A stretch of DNA of 5,951 nucleotides, taken from contig JBJSXI010000011.1 of NCBI GenBank assembly GCA_046086305.1, forward strand, positions 1 to 5,951. The letters run 5' to 3'. This DNA is from UBA668 sp046086305. GTDB taxonomy: Bacteria > Actinomycetota > Acidimicrobiia > Acidimicrobiales > Ilumatobacteraceae. Position numbers and translations under genes: made by a program. The notes under the pieces are model-generated. The model was not told where the DNA came from. It did no database searches and saw only the letters and a program-made list of their open reading frames with translations. Below, piece by piece: positions 5,876 through 5,951 of this stretch. Position 1 is the first letter of the stretch; every line of letters starts with the position of its first letter.

Positions 5876-5948
5876 CCGGGGTCGGGCTGGCCGGGGTCGG
5901 GCTGGCCGGGGTCGGGCTGTCCGGGGCGGGCTGTCCGGGGCGGGCAGT
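5876..5948. repeat. G-rich 15/14-bp tandem repeat, five units, upstream of cysM
   Basis: Three 15-bp units (5876-5890, 5891-5905, 5906-5920; CCGGGGTCGGGCTGG, the third ending in T) are followed by two 14-bp units (5921-5934 and 5935-5948; CCGGGGCGGGCTGT and a variant ending CAGT). The plus strand carries repeated GGGG/GGG runs with short loops, which fits a G-quadruplex-forming tract. The step from 15 to 14 bp breaks frame, so it is more likely non-coding than a peptide repeat. The rest of 5761-5951 holds only the cysM leader and promoter. A TGA on the minus strand at 5948-5950 could end an upstream gene, but too little sequence remains to tell. Confidence 0.8.
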
Positions 5949-5951
5949 CAC

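Noticed and set aside
1..5951. Frequent CGATCG/GATC palindromes through the window
   Set aside because: They are spread evenly through coding sequence and follow from common codons such as GCGATCGCC, so no array or recognition cluster is implied.
1..5951. A defence, toxin-antitoxin, biosynthetic or mobile system
   Set aside because: Every gene belongs to a known housekeeping or metabolic family; no transposase, integrase, direct-repeat pair, CRISPR repeat or tRNA was found, so no undescribed system is claimed.

Overview
This is a GC-rich, gene-dense bacterial window. It looks actinobacterial (Actinomycetota); Acidimicrobiia-like is possible but is only an inference. Three things support this: the codon use is strongly GC-biased; the murI-rph-rdgB run near a CysM-type cysteine synthase matches, from memory, the order of the Mycobacterium tuberculosis mec-cysO-cysM-rhomboid-murI-Rv1339-rph-rdgB locus; and several genes start right after a TANNNT -10 box, as in actinobacterial leaderless transcripts.

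Layout, left to right. (1) Bases 1-1064, minus: the N-terminal 354 residues of a membrane-anchored HtrA-like serine protease, cut by the left edge. (2) 1118-1801, plus: a compact luciferase-like (LLM) flavin/F420 oxidoreductase, divergent from the protease across 53 bp. (3) 1779-3916, minus: a tightly packed murI-rph-rdgB operon. murI and rph overlap by 4 bp; rph and rdgB are 3 bp apart and in the same frame; rdgB overlaps the 3' end of the LLM gene tail to tail by 23 bp. (4) 3960-4793, plus: a ten-helix EamA/DMT transporter, divergent from murI across 43 bp. (5) 4810-5760, minus: a CysM-type PLP enzyme, probably an O-phosphoserine sulfhydrylase, ending 16 bp from the EamA stop. (6) 5761-5951: the cysM leader and promoter region, with a strong Shine-Dalgarno, a TAGAAT -10 box and a G-rich 14-15 bp tandem repeat.

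How the genes work together: MurI supplies D-glutamate for peptidoglycan, Rph trims tRNA 3' ends, and RdgB cleans the nucleotide pool of deaminated purines. They form a housekeeping transcript rather than one pathway. CysM makes cysteine, probably with a sulfur-carrier protein encoded beyond the right edge. The protease belongs to envelope quality control. The LLM enzyme and the transporter have no assignable substrate.

No mobile element, CRISPR array, tRNA or rRNA was seen, and nothing in the window is clearly a new system. The most useful points are the re-assigned cysM start, the conserved phosphoserine-recognition Arg in CysM, the cysM-murI cluster rearranged around an EamA gene, the in-frame rph/rdgB junction, and the repeat with G-quadruplex potential upstream of cysM. 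No gap longer than 300 bp lacks a gene.
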